A stretch of 6,852 nucleotides of DNA from an uncultured Bacteroidota bacterium (lineage in GTDB: Bacteria > Bacteroidota > Bacteroidia > Bacteroidales > SZUA-534), in NCBI GenBank assembly GCA_937900725.1, contig CALCFP010000174.1, forward strand, positions 1 through 6,852, in the 5' to 3' direction. The translations under genes were made by a program, and so were the position numbers. How positions within the stretch are numbered: the stretch's first letter is position 1; the number at the start of each line of letters is the position of its first letter. The notes under the pieces were generated by a model. The model did not search any database and was not told the origin of the DNA. It worked only from the letters and a program-made list of their open reading frames with translations. This document shows, in pieces, positions 5,244 to 6,852 of this stretch.

Positions 5244-6852
5244 ATGAAAATCAATCTGAACATTAAATCGAAAATCATTCTTTTCATTTTAACTCCAATA
5301 ACAGTATTCATCCTATTCTTGATTTTGTTTGTAGGTATCCGCAACACAAATCGAGCAACCACAAACGCAGAAAACTTGATGAAGCAGGTGGCAGAAAAAC
5401 ATGCAAAACAAGCAACCGCCATACTTAACAAATACGTGACGAATGTGTACACCTTAGCCAACTCATTTGGTGGAAATTATCAATACTTGTCTGACAACCA
5501 ACGCAAAATATACGGCAACATCTTGTACAACACATCTGAAACCGACAACAGCGATGTTTGGGCGATTTGGAAATCGGAAGTTTACGGCGACAGCAACTAT
5601 ATGGACAAGGAATGGATATTACTGCAACCATCTGATGGATATTCAAAAGTTAACGACTTTACGTTCGACTTTGAAAACAGATATGGCAGTTGCCTTGAAA
5701 CTTCAACAACAACTGTTTCAGCTCCATACGAATTCGAAGGCGCTTGGAAGATAAATATAACCTCTCCTATTTTCAATAACGGTGAAATTTGTGGATTTGC
5801 AGGCATAACCATAAAAAACACCGAGTTTGAAAGCATCACTATTGACGATACTTTTTCAGGCACACAAATCTTCGTTATCAACCAAGACGACAAATGCATA
5901 TTGTCAAATACACAAAGTCCCATCAATGAATATTTCACATTCAGCGGCGACACTGCAAGCATCGCTTCTTTCAAGAAAATGATTGCAAATGGCGACTTTG
6001 CCACTAAGAAAATGAACATAAATGGTCAGGAAACATTCACTTTAATGGCACCTGTAAAAGTCGAGAAGATTAAATTTTGGAGCGTAGGTTTGTTACAGCC
6101 ATCAAGCATCACTACCAACAAAGAAATGCATTCTCTGTTCATATCAATATTATCAGCCGTTATTGGCTTAATCATCATATGCATCATCATAATAATTGTT
6201 GCCCACAACATAACAAAGCCTATCACTGAAACAACAGAAGCATTGAAATATCTTGCTCAAGGCGACACTGAAAACATTAAGACATTAAACGTACGCACCA
6301 ACGACGAACTAGAAGAAATGTCCGAATCACTTAATATGGTCGTTGACGGAATGCGCAAATCTGAAACATTTGCACTAAACATTGGCGAAGGAAAATTTGA
6401 CAGCGATTTCCACACATTAAGCGACAAAGACCGTCTTGGCGAAGCGCTCATAAAGATGCGCGAGAATCTTCTTGAAAACAAAAAGGAAGAAACTGCCCGC
6501 AAGGAAGAAGAAGAGTTGCGTAATTGGGCAACCGAAGGCATTGCAAAATTCGCCGACATCCTACGCAAGGACCAAAACAACATGAAATCGCTCGGCTTCA
6601 ATATCATGTCAAACCTTATTGACTACCTGAATGTTAGCCAAGGTGCCTTATTTGTCGTCAACAACGACAATGAAGACGACATTTTCTTCTCCCTTATAAC
6701 AGCCATAGCCTACGGGCGCGACAAATACGTAAAGAAGGACATCCGTGAAGGCGAAGGACTAATTGGACGTTGCATCTACGAACGCAAGACTATATACTTG
6801 ACTGACGTTCCTGACAACTATATGAGAATCACATCTGGATTAGGAACAGCAA
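5244..6852 (+). CDS. Membrane sensor protein, Cache-HAMP-HAMP-GAF, 3' partial, paralog of upstream gene
   Basis: The frame opens at ATG 5244 and has no stop before the window ends, so 536 residues are visible. Membrane segment 1 is about 11-31; the periplasmic Cache-like domain is about 33-295 (APYEFEGAWKINITSPIF at 160-177, then GEICGFAGITI); membrane segment 2 is about 298-320, very Ile-rich. HAMP follows (about 321-373), then a second HAMP-like unit (about 374-409, DKDRLGEALIKMREN), a charged helix containing EEEELRNWATEGIAKFADIL, and GAF (from about 449; GEGLIGRCIYERKTIYLTDV), cut inside the domain. From HAMP onward it aligns with the upstream protein almost without gaps: 49 of 58 residues match over the TNDELEE to MRENL stretch. 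The Cache parts share only scattered motifs. The 31-nt gap holds no obvious promoter or terminator, so the two are probably co-transcribed. Whether a PAS or an output domain follows cannot be seen. Confidence 0.88.
   Translation, partial: MKINLNIKSKIILFILTPITVFILFLILFVGIRNTNRATTNAENLMKQVAEKHAKQATAILNKYVTNVYTLANSFGGNYQYLSDNQRKIYGNILYNTSETDNSDVWAIWKSEVYGDSNYMDKEWILLQPSDGYSKVNDFTFDFENRYGSCLETSTTTVSAPYEFEGAWKINITSPIFNNGEICGFAGITIKNTEFESITIDDTFSGTQIFVINQDDKCILSNTQSPINEYFTFSGDTASIASFKKMIANGDFATKKMNINGQETFTLMAPVKVEKIKFWSVGLLQPSSITTNKEMHSLFISILSAVIGLIIICIIIIIVAHNITKPITETTEALKYLAQGDTENIKTLNVRTNDELEEMSESLNMVVDGMRKSETFALNIGEGKFDSDFHTLSDKDRLGEALIKMRENLLENKKEETARKEEEELRNWATEGIAKFADILRKDQNNMKSLGFNIMSNLIDYLNVSQGALFVVNNDNEDDIFFSLITAIAYGRDKYVKKDIREGEGLIGRCIYERKTIYLTDVPDNYMRITSGLGTA

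Noticed and set aside
5467..5754. Plus-strand open frame in a second frame inside the second sensor gene
   Set aside because: It is entirely contained in the Cache region of the real gene in another frame and is Thr-rich without motifs; it is a shadow.

Overview
The window looks like a piece of a Bacteroidetes (probably Bacteroidales) chromosome. The first gene encodes BspA-type leucine-rich repeats ending in what looks like a type IX secretion sorting domain. Strong Shine-Dalgarno sites are absent, as is usual in this phylum. The two large sensor genes have a Cache-HAMP-GAF(-PAS) build, with GAF and coiled-coil wording I associate with Bacteroidetes. All real genes seen are on the + strand. 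The first and last are cut by the window edges.

Layout: (1) 1-1362 is the 3' part of a modular surface or secreted LRR protein; its reading frame is open to base 1, so the true start lies outside. (2) 1363-1680 is intergenic. It holds a strong hairpin (1391-1414), two exact 24-nt direct repeats, and a 47-codon open frame without a start codon that reads like a degraded gene tail. (3) 1681-2175 and 2271-2756 are two tandem paralogous lipoprotein genes of unknown function, in DNA visibly AT-richer than its surroundings. (4) 2876-5212 and 5244-6852 (cut by the window end) are two paralogous membrane sensors 31 nt apart, almost certainly one operon. Both have two membrane segments around a periplasmic Cache-like domain, then HAMP, a second HAMP-like unit and GAF. 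The complete one adds a coiled coil and a PAS domain, and then stops without any kinase, cyclase, phosphatase or chemotaxis output domain.

The most interesting points are these. A REP-like perfect palindrome lies inside the coding sequence of the LRR protein's sorting domain and has a covarying relative just after the stop codon. The tandem sensor pair keeps its cytoplasmic half nearly constant while the sensing half has diverged. The lipoprotein pair matches no family I recognise. How the genes work together is inference only: the two sensors probably read different periplasmic ligands and pass the signal to a shared partner outside the window. Nothing in the sequence links the lipoproteins to the sensors except adjacency.
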